Translations under genes and position numbers: made by a program | Part shown: positions 22,883 through 31,239 of the stretch, one piece after another | How the letters are laid out: each line of letters opens with the position of its first letter | Position numbering within the stretch: the stretch's first letter is position 1 | Source of the DNA: Candidatus Woesebacteria bacterium | GTDB lineage: Bacteria; Patescibacteriota; Microgenomatia; UBA8517; UBA10165 | Length of the DNA: 48,254 nt | Reading direction: 5' to 3' | NCBI GenBank assembly: GCA_002686465.1 | Contig: NZCP01000012.1 | Span: 1 to 48,254 of the forward strand | The notes under the pieces: model-generated | The model's database searches: none | What the model saw: only the letters and a program-made list of their open reading frames with translations | What the model was told of the DNA's origin: nothing

Positions 22883-24820
22883 TTACCCGACTACTTCGCC
22901 TTCCTCAACCCCTTCGGCAGGCTCAGGGCCTTTGGCTTTCTCTTTCTTTTTCCCAGACTTTTTCTCGCCGTCCCCCTCTGCTTGCTGTCCTTTCTGATCT
23001 CCACCTTGTGGTGAGCCTGTCGAACCATACATTGCCTGACCAATAGACTGCATAACTTCTGAAAGTTTCTTGCTTGCTTCTTCTATTTCTTCCTTTTTAG
23101 CATCTTCTTTGCCAGCAATTTCTCGCAAATTCTTTACTTCTGCTTCTACTTTACCCCTTGCCTCTTTATCAACTTTGTCTCCTGCGTCTTTTAGGGATTT
23201 TTCTGCAGTAAAGATTAGGGCGTCTGCTTGGTTTTTAGCATCAACCATCTCCTTCTTTTCTGTATCCTCGGCAGAATGCTTTTCTGCTTCTTCTTGTGCT
23301 TTCTTCACCTCGTCATCTGAGAGACCAACTGCACCAGTTATCTTAATTGACTGTTCTTTGTTAGTTGCCTTGTCTTTTGCAGAAACATTCAAGATTCCAT
23401 TTGCATCCATATCAAAGGTGACCTCGATTTGTGGAGTTCCGCGAGGTGCTGTTGGAATTCCGTCAAGAGTAAATTTACCCAGAGATTTGTTGTCTGCCGC
23501 CATTGGACGTTCTCCTTGAAGAACATTAATCTCGACTTGGGTTTGGTTATCTGCGGCTGTTGAGAATGTTTGGGATTTGGAAGCCGGGATAGTTGTGTTT
23601 CTTTCAATCATTGGTGTTGCAACACTACCCAAGGTTTCAATAGCAAGACTTAATGGTGTCACGTCCAAAAGAAGAACGTCCTTTACGTCTCCGCCCAAAA
23701 CTCCACCTTGAATTGCAGCTCCAATCGCAACAACTTCGTCCGGATTTACTCCCTTGTGTGGATCTTTGCCGAAAAATTCTTTTACAACTTCTTGTACTTT
23801 AGGCATTCTTGTCATACCACCAACAAGAATTACCTCATCAACTGCTTTTTTATCAATCTTTGCATCTTTGAGAGATTCCTCAACTGGCTTCATTGTTTTT
23901 TGGATAAGATCGTCAACCAAGGCTTCGAGCTTTGCTCGAGACATCTTCATAGTCAAATGGACCGGGTTGCCATCATTTTGAGTTATATATGGTTGGTTGA
24001 TTTCTGTTTCTGATGTTGAAGAAAGCTCTACCTTTGCTTTTTCTGCAGCATCACGAAGTCTTTGTAGAGCTTGTTTATCTTCTCTTAGATCTACACCGTT
24101 TTGTTTTTTAAACTCGTCTGCAATCCAGTCAACTATAACTTGGTCGAAATCGTCTCCGCCAAGATGGGTATCTCCATTCGTTGCCTTTACTTCAAAAACC
24201 CCTTCTCCAAGTTCTAAGATGGATACATCAAATGTTCCACCTCCAAGGTCATAAACCGCAATCGTGTGGCTATTTTTCTTGTCTAACCCGTAAGCAAGGG
24301 CTGCCGCAGTTGGCTCGTTTATAATTCTCTCAACTTTAAGTCCTGCTATTTCTCCTGCTTGTTTTGTTGCAGCTCTTTGATTGTCATCAAAGTACGCAGG
24401 AACAGTAATTACTGCTTGTTCTACTTTTTCTCCAAGATATTCTTCTGCGTCTTTTTTTAGTTTTCTTAAAACTGATGCGGAAATTTCTTGAGGAGTGTAA
24501 TCTTTTCCTTCAACTGAAACTACAACCATATCGTTTTTACCCTTTTTAATCTCAAAAGGAACCATACCTGCCGTCTTTTTAACTTCAGCGTCTTCAAATC
24601 TTCGACCCATGAGACGTTTTGCAGAGTAAATAGTGTTCTTGGAGTTAAGGATCATCTGACGTTTGGCAACGTCACCCACAAGTTTCTTTGTTGGCTCTAC
24701 AACAGACGGAGTAATATTGCGACCTGTATCAGAAGCAGGGACAACTTTTGCTTGTCCTCCCTCCATAGCCGCAACTACTGAGTTTGTTGTTCCCAAATCG
24801 ATTCCAATGATTTTTGACAT
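22883..24820 (-). CDS. dnaK: Chaperone DnaK (Hsp70)
   Basis: 645 residues. The ATPase domain starts MSKIIGIDLGTTNSVVAAME, with YDLGGGTFDVSILELG, VILVGGMTRMPKVQ and EPTAAALAYGLDKK. The substrate domain follows at about 385-600. The C-terminal tail lacks the EEVD-like end seen elsewhere and instead contains STGSPQGG and PEPAEGVEEGEVV, both encoded by dispersed TTCG-type repeats. The ribosome binding site AAAGGAG lies 8 nt upstream of the ATG. It is the third gene of the CIRCE-controlled operon. Confidence 0.98.
   Translation of the reverse strand: MSKIIGIDLGTTNSVVAAMEGGQAKVVPASDTGRNITPSVVEPTKKLVGDVAKRQMILNSKNTIYSAKRLMGRRFEDAEVKKTAGMVPFEIKKGKNDMVVVSVEGKDYTPQEISASVLRKLKKDAEEYLGEKVEQAVITVPAYFDDNQRAATKQAGEIAGLKVERIINEPTAAALAYGLDKKNSHTIAVYDLGGGTFDVSILELGEGVFEVKATNGDTHLGGDDFDQVIVDWIADEFKKQNGVDLREDKQALQRLRDAAEKAKVELSSTSETEINQPYITQNDGNPVHLTMKMSRAKLEALVDDLIQKTMKPVEESLKDAKIDKKAVDEVILVGGMTRMPKVQEVVKEFFGKDPHKGVNPDEVVAIGAAIQGGVLGGDVKDVLLLDVTPLSLAIETLGSVATPMIERNTTIPASKSQTFSTAADNQTQVEINVLQGERPMAADNKSLGKFTLDGIPTAPRGTPQIEVTFDMDANGILNVSAKDKATNKEQSIKITGAVGLSDDEVKKAQEEAEKHSAEDTEKKEMVDAKNQADALIFTAEKSLKDAGDKVDKEARGKVEAEVKNLREIAGKEDAKKEEIEEASKKLSEVMQSIGQAMYGSTGSPQGGDQKGQQAEGDGEKKSGKKKEKAKGPEPAEGVEEGEVVG
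22911..22930. repeat. TTCGGCAGGCTCAGGG-type repeat in the dnaK tail
   Basis: A 20-bp stretch matching the TTCGGCAGGCTCAGGG class of dispersed repeats. It is read in frame as part of PEPAEGVEE, and so replaces the usual conserved Hsp70 C-terminus. Confidence 0.5.
23008..23027. repeat. GGTGAGCCTGTCGAACCA-type repeat in the dnaK tail
   Basis: A second TTCG-type repeat unit, known from many bacterial genomes as a dispersed sequence. It is read in frame as GSTGSPQ in the linker after the DnaK helical lid. Confidence 0.5.
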
Positions 24821-24833
24821 ACCTTTGTCTCCT

Positions 24834-25256
24834 TTATTTTTCCTTTAATTGTCCTTTAAAAACAATCACTTTAGCTGGTCGAATAACCGAGCCTGCCATA
24901 GCATATCCTTTTGTCGAAACCTCTGCTATCTCCCCGTGCTTCCCGCCAGGTACGCTTTCTACGGCTTCATGAATCCTACTGTCAAACTTTTCACCTTTGG
25001 CGACCTTAATCTCTTCCACACCATGTTGTGCGAGAGTCTGCTTCAGGGACTCCATTGCCATCTCTAACCCTTTATCGTTTAAATGTTCGCTTGCTCTTTC
25101 TAAACTGTCAATCGCCGGTAGTAGGTCCTCAACTAAATTTTGCTCTGCCCTAGTAATAATCTCTTTTCTATCACGCGTTATCCTCTTAACCAGATTATCA
25201 TAATCTGCCAATGCCCTTGCAAGTTGTTCCTCGTGATTTGGCTTACTCTTTTTCAT
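24834..25256 (-). CDS. grpE: Nucleotide exchange factor GrpE
   Basis: 140 residues, shorter than usual because the N-terminal disordered part is missing. A long helix (about 5-60, EEQLARALADYDNLVKRITRDRKEI) dimerises the protein. The four-helix part and the beta-wing (EIKVAKGEKFDSRIHEAVES, GYAMAGSVIRPAKVIV) that opens the DnaK nucleotide cleft follow. It overlaps the hrcA stop by 14 nt and lies 13 nt before dnaK. Confidence 0.95.
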   Translation of the reverse strand: MKKSKPNHEEQLARALADYDNLVKRITRDRKEIITRAEQNLVEDLLPAIDSLERASEHLNDKGLEMAMESLKQTLAQHGVEEIKVAKGEKFDSRIHEAVESVPGGKHGEIAEVSTKGYAMAGSVIRPAKVIVFKGQLKEK

Positions 25257-25983
25257 TTCCGCCTGCTGCCTCTTGCACTAAATCTCCGAAATAGCGAACA
25301 ACTGGAACTACGGCAGGATAGTTAAACCTTGCCGGACCAATGATGCCAAGAGATCCTCTCCCGCCGGGTGTATTAAATTGATAGGCAACAATTCCAACTG
25401 GCTCAAAATTCTGCCAGCCTAACTCCTCGCCAAACAAAACCTCAATCGGACCTTGCCAATCTGCATGCTCATAGAAAATCTCATGTAGTTGACGTGCCTC
25501 CTCAAGCAGCGATAACACACGAGAGGTAACATCTATATTATAAAACTCTGGAATATCAAGAATGTTCGCATATCCTGCATGCCAAACATCACCTTTCTCA
25601 GTCGTGGCGATAGCCAAAGAGTGAGTTGAGTCAGCTAAAGCCTTTGTTGCCCCCTTCATTAATTTATCAAAATCCTCTTTGTTTTGGGACATATGTTCTT
25701 TTGCAGCAACTTCTTCTGCAACAGACAACTCTTTTTCTTCCATAAGTTGATTAACATATAACTTAATTGCCTTTGGTGCAGGGATCCTACCTGCTGAAGT
25801 ATGGGGTTGGCGGAGATATCCTGCTGAAGTCAAAACCACCATCTCGTTACGAATAGTTGCAGGAGAAACTCCAATGTCGTGCTTCTTTTCAATCACGTCC
25901 GACCCAACGGCATTTCCCGTCTCGGTGTACTCTTCAACGATACTTTTTAGTATCTGTATTTGGCGCGGTGTTAGCTCTTCCAC
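25243..25983 (-). CDS. hrcA: Heat-shock repressor HrcA, shortened
   Basis: About 246 residues starting at GTG 25983 (VEELTPRQIQILKSIVEEY). The frame is open further up to 26028, but that part coincides with the promoter and the CIRCE operator, so it cannot be the real start. The winged helix has VSPATIRNEMVVLTSAGYLRQPHTSAGRIP, an almost exact family signature. The rest is a GAF-like domain ending GIIGPARFNYPAVVPVVRYF. About 100 residues shorter than typical HrcA; the inserted dimerisation region is reduced. It binds its own CIRCE and so autoregulates hrcA-grpE-dnaK. Confidence 0.93.
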   Translation of the reverse strand: MEELTPRQIQILKSIVEEYTETGNAVGSDVIEKKHDIGVSPATIRNEMVVLTSAGYLRQPHTSAGRIPAPKAIKLYVNQLMEEKELSVAEEVAAKEHMSQNKEDFDKLMKGATKALADSTHSLAIATTEKGDVWHAGYANILDIPEFYNIDVTSRVLSLLEEARQLHEIFYEHADWQGPIEVLFGEELGWQNFEPVGIVAYQFNTPGGRGSLGIIGPARFNYPAVVPVVRYFGDLVQEAAGGNEKE

Positions 25984-25991
25984 AATATTAG

Positions 25992-26018
25992 TTAGCACTA
26001 TTAAACCACGAGTGCTAA
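25992..26018 (-). promoter_or_regulatory. CIRCE operator
   Basis: A 9-9-9 inverted repeat: minus strand TTAGCACTC, 9 nt, TAGTGCTAA. Only one base departs from the consensus TTAGCACTC-N9-GAGTGCTAA. It overlaps the spacer and -10 box of the hrcA promoter, the standard geometry for HrcA repression. Confidence 0.93.
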
Positions 26019-26028
26019 TAAATGTCAA
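26000..26028 (-). promoter_or_regulatory. Heat-shock operon promoter TTGACA-17-TTTAAT
   Basis: A perfect -35 (26023-26028) includes the murJ stop codon, and the -10 is TTTAAT (26000-26005). The hrcA GTG at 25983 lies 16 nt past the -10 box, leaving a leader of about 10 nt. Confidence 0.8.
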
Positions 26029-27764
26029 GTCCCGTTTGTGTGGTGAGGAGCAATGGGCTCGCCGTCTTTTCCATCAAGCTTTCTAAAGATTCGTATTTTT
26101 CCTCTAGAGATCTTGCGAAGCGCTCTTGAGATAATACTAAGCTCTTCGACACGGAGAAGATATGCAATAAAGACATAGATAACAAAACCTATTGCTGCAA
26201 CGACAGCGGTTAAGAAAATAAGATTTGTCGTATAGCGTGTATCTAGAACAAATTTATCAAACGTTATCGGAAGTCCAATTCCAAGATGGGCAAGGAAACT
26301 TAAGTTTTTATCCCATACTGAACGGTCCAATATTTTAAGAAGGAAAAACATCACGGATCCGGCGACCCCGCCTGCTACCAAAATCTTTGTAAATGCTTTG
26401 CCCAATCCAAGCCCTGGGAAACCACCAACCTTTTTTGAAAGAAGGGTAAAGATAATTATAATTTGCACAATTCCTGCGATCGCATAAGCCAAAGCTAGTC
26501 CCCAAATCGGGAGTTTGAGGACCATTATTAAAAGTAGCGCCAACCCAACATTAAGAAAGATGGTAAGAATTGAAATCTTAACAGGTGTTTTTGTGTCATG
26601 TAGAGAATAAAACGCACGACTTACAAGAAGTGCAACAGAATATGCAAAAATTCCTACGGCGAAGGCCGACAGCACATACCCTGTTTGGACCGTATCCTCC
26701 CAGCCAAATTGTTCACCTCCAAATGCAAGTCTAACCGCTGGAATTCGCAACACCGCAAGAAAGATACTCGCAGGAACAACCAGAAATAGTATTTCTTTAA
26801 AAGACGAGGCAAAGGTAAACTTAAAACTTTGCATGTCTTGTTTTGCTGCCTGTTTGGAAAGCTGTGGAAAAGAAGCCTTTGCGATAGATAGTCCAAAAAG
26901 TCCGATTGGAAGAGCGGCAAGTGCATTACCAAACTTAAAGTAAGTTAATCCTCCCACAACAAGCGACGCCAAAAAAAGATCGGTAAAATTTTTGAGCTGG
27001 AAAAACGAAAGTTCAAAAATGCGAGGAAGTGCGAGTTTTCCAATAGCCCGAACACCTGGGTTTGAAATATCCAAAGACCAGATAGGTCTGAACCCAAGTT
27101 TTAGTGCAAGAGGTAGTTGCACTAAAAGATGTAGGGCACTCCCTGCAACCGCTCCCCAAATTGGTGCATAAAGACCGAGAGTCGGTGCAAAAAGAATCGT
27201 TGAGATGATTATGGAAAGGTTATAAAAAAGCGGCGCTGAAGCCGGAGCTAAAAATCTCTGATTGGATTCAAGAGTCCCGGTAAGCAAATAGCTTGCAACG
27301 AAAAATAGTTGTCCAAAGATTAAAATCCTTGCAAAGGCAACAGTTTGTTCAATTTTTTCAGGACTAAATCCTTGGGCAACTAGAGTATAGATAGGATTTG
27401 CAAAACTAAAAATCAAAACTGCAAGAACTAAAAAGAACAAAAACAAAAGATTAAGTGTTATACCTGCTACTCGCCAAGCTTCCTTTTCTTTACCACGCCC
27501 CAAAAGCGAGCTAAAAACAGGAATGAAAGCAGAAGACATTGCCCCGAGGACTAAAATTTCAAAGATAAGATCCGGGAGTTGAAAAGCGGCAAAAAAGGTA
27601 TCCAACTCCTCTGGTGGAAAAAAATGAACAAAGGTACGATTACGCAGGAGCCCCAAGAGACGAGAGACAGCAATCATAACCATAATCACTGTTGCGGCCG
27701 ATAAAATATTGGCTTGTTTGCCGTAGAGAAGACTTGATCCGTTCTTGAAAAATCTGCCTACCAT
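26025..27764 (-). CDS. murJ: Lipid II flippase MurJ (MviN)
   Basis: 579 residues from the ATG at 27764, preceded by AGAGGT 7-8 nt upstream. An ATG at 27857 is also in frame but would overlap rpsT and its promoter. About 14 membrane helices (for example SAATVIMVMIAVSRLLGLLR, ILVLGAMSSAFIPVF, LAVLIFSFANPIYTLVAQGF) give the MOP-family fold that moves lipid II across the membrane for peptidoglycan synthesis. Blocks such as ALPIGLFGLSIAKASFPQLS and VSRAFYSLHDTKTPVK are characteristic. The stop TGA lies inside the -35 of the heat-shock promoter. It is divergent from rpsT. Confidence 0.95.
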   Translation of the reverse strand: MVGRFFKNGSSLLYGKQANILSAATVIMVMIAVSRLLGLLRNRTFVHFFPPEELDTFFAAFQLPDLIFEILVLGAMSSAFIPVFSSLLGRGKEKEAWRVAGITLNLLFLFFLVLAVLIFSFANPIYTLVAQGFSPEKIEQTVAFARILIFGQLFFVASYLLTGTLESNQRFLAPASAPLFYNLSIIISTILFAPTLGLYAPIWGAVAGSALHLLVQLPLALKLGFRPIWSLDISNPGVRAIGKLALPRIFELSFFQLKNFTDLFLASLVVGGLTYFKFGNALAALPIGLFGLSIAKASFPQLSKQAAKQDMQSFKFTFASSFKEILFLVVPASIFLAVLRIPAVRLAFGGEQFGWEDTVQTGYVLSAFAVGIFAYSVALLVSRAFYSLHDTKTPVKISILTIFLNVGLALLLIMVLKLPIWGLALAYAIAGIVQIIIIFTLLSKKVGGFPGLGLGKAFTKILVAGGVAGSVMFFLLKILDRSVWDKNLSFLAHLGIGLPITFDKFVLDTRYTTNLIFLTAVVAAIGFVIYVFIAYLLRVEELSIISRALRKISRGKIRIFRKLDGKDGEPIAPHHTNGT

Positions 27765-27793
27765 TTGCGCTACCTCTGGGTTATTAGTATAAT
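27765..27793 (+). promoter_or_regulatory. Putative rpsT promoter, TTGCGC-17-TATAAT
   Basis: The perfect -10 (27788-27793) lies 29 nt before the rpsT ATG; the -35 (27765-27770) keeps only TTG. The region overlaps the murJ translation start on the other strand. Confidence 0.55.
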
Positions 27794-27822
27794 TGCGCAC
27801 AATACTCATAACAAGAGGTAAG

Positions 27823-28125
27823 ATGCCGATACTTAAATCAGCAAAAAAAGCACTCAAGCAGGATATTAGAAATCATGCTGCAAATGAGATAGTAAGAAAG
27901 GCTCTTCGTGGAGCTGTAAAAACAGTGCAAGAAAAGCCAACCCCGGGAACTCTCAAAAAGGCTTATTCTGCCATCGACCGAGCAGTAAAACAAAATCTTA
28001 TGCATAAAAACAGGGCTGCACGAATGAAGTCGCAACTGAGCAAACTGTCCTCAAAACCTCACCTCAAGACAAAGTCTCGATCCAAGGCGAAGCCTCGCTT
28101 GAAGCGTCAAAAGCCCACCTCTTAA
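27823..28125 (+). CDS. rpsT: Ribosomal protein S20
   Basis: 100 residues starting MPILKSAKKALKQDIRNH at ATG 27823, with AGAGGT 4 nt upstream; the in-frame ATG at 27793 lies within the -10 region and is not used. S20 binds 16S rRNA helices 9 and 44. KAYSAIDRAVKQNLMHKNRAARMKSQL is the family core. The last 25 residues are a repetitive Lys/Arg/Ser tail (KTKSRSKAKPRLKRQK) longer than usual. It is alone and divergent from murJ. Confidence 0.93.
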   Translation: MPILKSAKKALKQDIRNHAANEIVRKALRGAVKTVQEKPTPGTLKKAYSAIDRAVKQNLMHKNRAARMKSQLSKLSSKPHLKTKSRSKAKPRLKRQKPTS

Positions 28126-28163
28126 ACCCCCTAAAGCACCATGTTTTTCAGCTCTTTCATATG

Positions 28164-28252
28164 CTATTATGTTTGCAGGCTGTCACGAGACTGGTTTGTT
28201 GGTTTTGTTCCAAAGCGGAGCTTCACCTCAAGGAGTTTTGTGACAAGACCTG
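28164..28252 (+). promoter_or_regulatory. Possible promoter and structured leader of the pilN-like operon
   Basis: A weak -10-like TATTAT lies at 28165-28170. Downstream, GGTTTTGT (28201-28208) can pair with ACAAGACC (28243-28250), which ends 2 nt before the ATG. Inside are the small hairpin AAGC-GGA-GCTT and an AAGGAG too far (18 nt) from the ATG to act normally unless the RNA folds. TGTCAC (28181) and GTGACA (28240) are also complementary. Structure is inferred by eye only. Confidence 0.3.
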
Positions 28253-28840
28253 ATGCCTATGGCTGCCCCGAAAAAGAAAAATATCAACTTGCTAGTCCAA
28301 GAGGGATTTGAGCATACACCCCTTGGCAAAGCCCTAAACTGGCTCCTCTCGGCTGGAAGGGTCATTGTTGTATTAACTCAGCTTGTTGTAATTGCAGCCT
28401 TTTTGTCGAGGTTCTGGCTTGATAGGCAATTAACTGACCTAAACGAAGAAAATACTCTCCGCAAGGTCCAAATAGAAGCTCTTGGGTCTTTTGAATCGAA
28501 CTTTCGGCAAACCCAAAAAAGACTTGCTGTTTACAAAGAGCTCGATACAGTAAAAACTGACGCAGGAGGAATAGTCAAAGAGGTAGCCTCTCTCTTGCCA
28601 GCCGGGGTTTCCTTATCCAGCATCTCCGTCTCTGACGAAAAATTAATCCTAGATGGAATTGCATTGTCCGAACAGGGTCTTGCCGGCTTCATAAAAGCAC
28701 TGGAGGGCACAGCACAATTCCAGAGCCCCACATTAACCGAAGTCTCCTTGGAAACCACAGGTCAACAAGTGATTAAGTTTTCGATTCGAGCGGTTTTAAC
28801 CGGCAACGAAGAAAGGAACCAAGATGGCAACAAGAGTTAA
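28253..28840 (+). CDS. PilN-like type IV pilus inner-membrane protein
   Basis: 195 residues. A cytoplasmic start (MPMAAPKKKNINLLVQEGFE) keeps the short NINLL motif by which PilN binds PilM. One membrane helix (about 33-55, VIVVLTQLVVIAAFLSRFWL) leads into a coiled coil (LTDLNEENTLRKVQIEALG) and a ferredoxin-like alpha/beta domain with LPAGVSLSSISVSDEKLILDG. This layout and the PilO-like neighbour support PilN. ATG 28259 (MAAPKKK) is an alternative start. First gene of a plus-strand operon reaching to 34322. Confidence 0.75.
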   Translation: MPMAAPKKKNINLLVQEGFEHTPLGKALNWLLSAGRVIVVLTQLVVIAAFLSRFWLDRQLTDLNEENTLRKVQIEALGSFESNFRQTQKRLAVYKELDTVKTDAGGIVKEVASLLPAGVSLSSISVSDEKLILDGIALSEQGLAGFIKALEGTAQFQSPTLTEVSLETTGQQVIKFSIRAVLTGNEERNQDGNKS

Positions 28841-29486
28841 CCCTCAACGACACCACGCTAGATATAGCCGATATTTTAGACGGCTGGTAGACAAGTATGA
28901 ACGGAGTCCTCAAGTAAGAACTAGTATTAGCTTACTACTTACCCTTTTTGCGATATCGTTCTTTACTATTTTTGCCCTTCGTCCAACAATAATTACAATC
29001 CTTGATCTTTTCGCAAACATCCGCTCCCAAGAAGAAACTTTAGAAAAACTTGACCAAAAAGTTGCAAATTTGAACAAAGCCCAAGAGGTGTGGAGACAAG
29101 AGGAAAAAAGAAGGTTGCTACTCGGCCAAGCTCTACCAACTGAAGCAGAACCAGACCATTACTTAAGACAGATTGAGGGACTAACAGCAAGACATGGAAT
29201 TGCGCTACATTTTTTTAGGATGGATAAGATTTTATTGTTAGGCGAAGAAGAAAAACAAACCACCAAAAAAAGTACTGGCTCTACGACTAATACCAAAAGC
29301 TTTAAGGTAGTGTTTTCTGTTTCTGGAGATTATTCTTCTTTGATTTCTCTCCTTGAAGAACTTGAAGAGTTGCGTAGAATCATAAAGATAGAGTCTCTTT
29401 CGTTTGGAGCTGGAAACGAAGGCCAGGGAGAATTATTGTTGCTAACAATCGCAGGTGAAGTGTCGTACTATGAAAGTGACAAATAA
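28824..29486 (+). CDS. PilO-like type IV pilus inner-membrane protein
   Basis: 220 residues overlapping the PilN-like gene by 17 nt, with AGGA upstream of its ATG. A basic cytoplasmic start is followed by a membrane helix (about 31-55, TSISLLLTLFAISFFTIFAL), a long coiled coil (EETLEKLDQKVANLNKAQEV) and a C-terminal ferredoxin-like domain (FKVVFSVSGDYSSLISLLEELEELRRIIKIE) that closely follows the PilO pattern. It would pair with the PilN-like protein to form the alignment complex of a pilus or secretion machine. The pilin and motor genes are not in the window. Confidence 0.78.
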   Translation: MATRVNPQRHHARYSRYFRRLVDKYERSPQVRTSISLLLTLFAISFFTIFALRPTIITILDLFANIRSQEETLEKLDQKVANLNKAQEVWRQEEKRRLLLGQALPTEAEPDHYLRQIEGLTARHGIALHFFRMDKILLLGEEEKQTTKKSTGSTTNTKSFKVVFSVSGDYSSLISLLEELEELRRIIKIESLSFGAGNEGQGELLLLTIAGEVSYYESDK

Positions 29487-29498
29487 TAGGCTCTAGCC

Positions 29499-29831
29499 AT
29501 GCCAAGGAAGAAAAGATCTAATATTACTGTCTTTGCAGTACTCGCCACAGTTACCATTCTGGCGTGGATCGCCTCTGATGTTTATAGAAGATTGACGGCA
29601 GCTGACCCACAAGTAATTCCTGTCGCTGTTATTTCTCCTCTAACACCTACCTTGGACGCAGAAACTCTCAGCACAATAGAGAGGAAGGACTTTTTGACTG
29701 AGCAGGAAATTTCTCTCTTCGTACCAACGGGAAAAAGTGCACCGAAGGCGACACCTTCGCCAGCTGGCGAACCAGAGGCAACACCCTCCTCATCAGAAGA
29801 GAGCGAGTCTGAATCTCTGGGCGAGCAGTAA
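29499..29831 (+). CDS. Small membrane protein downstream of pilN/pilO
   Basis: 110 residues: basic start MPRKKRSN, one membrane helix (9-26, ITVFAVLATVTILAWIAS) and an extracellular part ending in a Pro/Ser/Glu-rich tail (TPSPAGEPEATPSSSEESES). Position after PilO suggests a PilP-like accessory role, but there is no sequence support. It starts 12 nt after the PilO-like stop and ends 9 nt before the next gene, so it is part of the operon. Confidence 0.65.
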   Translation: MPRKKRSNITVFAVLATVTILAWIASDVYRRLTAADPQVIPVAVISPLTPTLDAETLSTIERKDFLTEQEISLFVPTGKSAPKATPSPAGEPEATPSSSEESESESLGEQ

Positions 29832-29840
29832 ACAAATATC

Positions 29841-31217
29841 ATGATTAAACAACATAAACTACCAACAATACTCGGAATCCTGCTTCTTATTGTGGGTGTT
29901 GCTGCCGGAGTATTTTTGGTACAGCGAGAGCAACTCTTTAAAACCTCGGCATCTCCTGAAGAAACCCCACAGCAAGTGCGGATTACCAACATCTCCGACA
30001 ACAGTTTTACAGTTTCTTGGGTAACAGACAAGGCAACTGCTGGATTTATCTCATACGGAAAGTCGCAGGTAAAAGAATTGGTTGCACAACAAGCATCCTC
30101 GCTTGCAAGTTCCTCTTTTGTTCATCACGTCACGGCAGGCAATCTCGACCCGGAGACAGCCTATCTTTTTGAGATCGGTTCAGGAACTAATACTTTCGAT
30201 AGCAATGGTCAACCATATAAAATTCAAACTGCTCCCGTTGGCGCCATTCCGCCCCTTCCCGACGTAGTGTTTGGAAAAGTTAACAATTCTTCCGGAACAC
30301 CAGCTCGGGGGGCAATTGTTTATATAACTGTACCAGGAGTAACACCACTCTCGGTACTAACAGACAGCAAAGGTGGATGGACCGTACCTTTATCAAACGC
30401 GCGGAGCAGTAACCTCACCGGTTACGCTTCATACGACAGCAAAAAAACACCGATAGAAATCCTTGTTCAGGCTGGAGGAGGACAACTTGCAACCGCTAAG
30501 GTTTTAACAAAAGCCGCCCACCCAGTTCCTGAGATAACACTTTCCGAAAACCATGACTTCACAGATGTTGAACCCTTAGATGGAGACCAACTTCCTACCT
30601 CCACATTTGATTTGCCAGAAGATACTCTTGATTCATCATCCTCTTCTTCAAGGTTCTCAGTAGAAGATGATGTCACAGAAACCACAGAGTCCACGTCACA
30701 AGTCAAACTGACAACACCGTCTGAAAGTGAATCAATAAATACAAATAAACCCCAGTTTTCTGGGACCGGAACTCCAGGGACACCCTTCACAATTACTGTT
30801 GAATCACCAACGACTTACTCTGATGAGGTAGTAGTCGGAACAAGTGGGAGTTGGAAATGGACACCTCCTGAAATACTTGAACCGGGAGACCATACAATAA
30901 CAATCGCGTGGAAAAACGAATCCGGGCAAACAGTAGAAACCAAAAGAGCTTTTACAGTTCTTGCAGCAGGAGAAAGTGACTTGCCATCTTTTTCGGCTAG
31001 CCCTTCGGCTACCGAGGCAACACCTTCGCCAACACCTAGTCCGAAAGCTACACCAAGCCCAACACCATCCCCTTCCCCATCTCCACGAATCAGCATTCCT
31101 TCCACAGAATCTGGCGTACCTGTATCAGGAAACTTGACACCAATGTTAGGAAGCATAATAATGGGTCTAGTACTAATTCTGGTTGGAATATTTTTGCCAA
31201 GAACAAAGGTATTCTAG
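29841..31217 (+). CDS. Exported fibronectin type III protein with C-terminal anchor
   Basis: 458 residues. Signal/anchor at 8-28 (PTILGILLLIVGVAAGVFLV). A fibronectin type III domain (about 45-130) has VRITNISDNSFTVSWVTDK and LDPETAYLFEIGSG. A carboxypeptidase-regulatory-like domain (about 145-235, GKVNNSSGTPARGAIVYITV) and a bacterial Ig-like domain (PQFSGTGTPGTPFTITV) follow. A Ser/Pro/Thr stem (PSPTPSPKATPSPTPSPSPS) leads to a final membrane helix ending in LPRTKVF. VPVSG before that helix may be a sortase-like signal. Likely a cell-surface protein made with the pilus components; binding target unknown. Confidence 0.78.
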   Translation: MIKQHKLPTILGILLLIVGVAAGVFLVQREQLFKTSASPEETPQQVRITNISDNSFTVSWVTDKATAGFISYGKSQVKELVAQQASSLASSSFVHHVTAGNLDPETAYLFEIGSGTNTFDSNGQPYKIQTAPVGAIPPLPDVVFGKVNNSSGTPARGAIVYITVPGVTPLSVLTDSKGGWTVPLSNARSSNLTGYASYDSKKTPIEILVQAGGGQLATAKVLTKAAHPVPEITLSENHDFTDVEPLDGDQLPTSTFDLPEDTLDSSSSSSRFSVEDDVTETTESTSQVKLTTPSESESINTNKPQFSGTGTPGTPFTITVESPTTYSDEVVVGTSGSWKWTPPEILEPGDHTITIAWKNESGQTVETKRAFTVLAAGESDLPSFSASPSATEATPSPTPSPKATPSPTPSPSPSPRISIPSTESGVPVSGNLTPMLGSIIMGLVLILVGIFLPRTKVF

Positions 31218-31239
31218 TCGTGTATAAAAGCCTGCCTAA

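Noticed and set aside
26025..27857. Longer murJ start at 27857
   Set aside because: It would overlap rpsT and its promoter; ATG 27764 has a good ribosome binding site and starts at the family's usual place.
30467..30790. Long minus-strand open frames under the surface-protein operon (also 29582-30031, 30815-31156, 31281-31571)
   Set aside because: They are shadows of Ser/Pro/Thr-rich plus-strand genes; composition is biased and no start signals or motifs exist.
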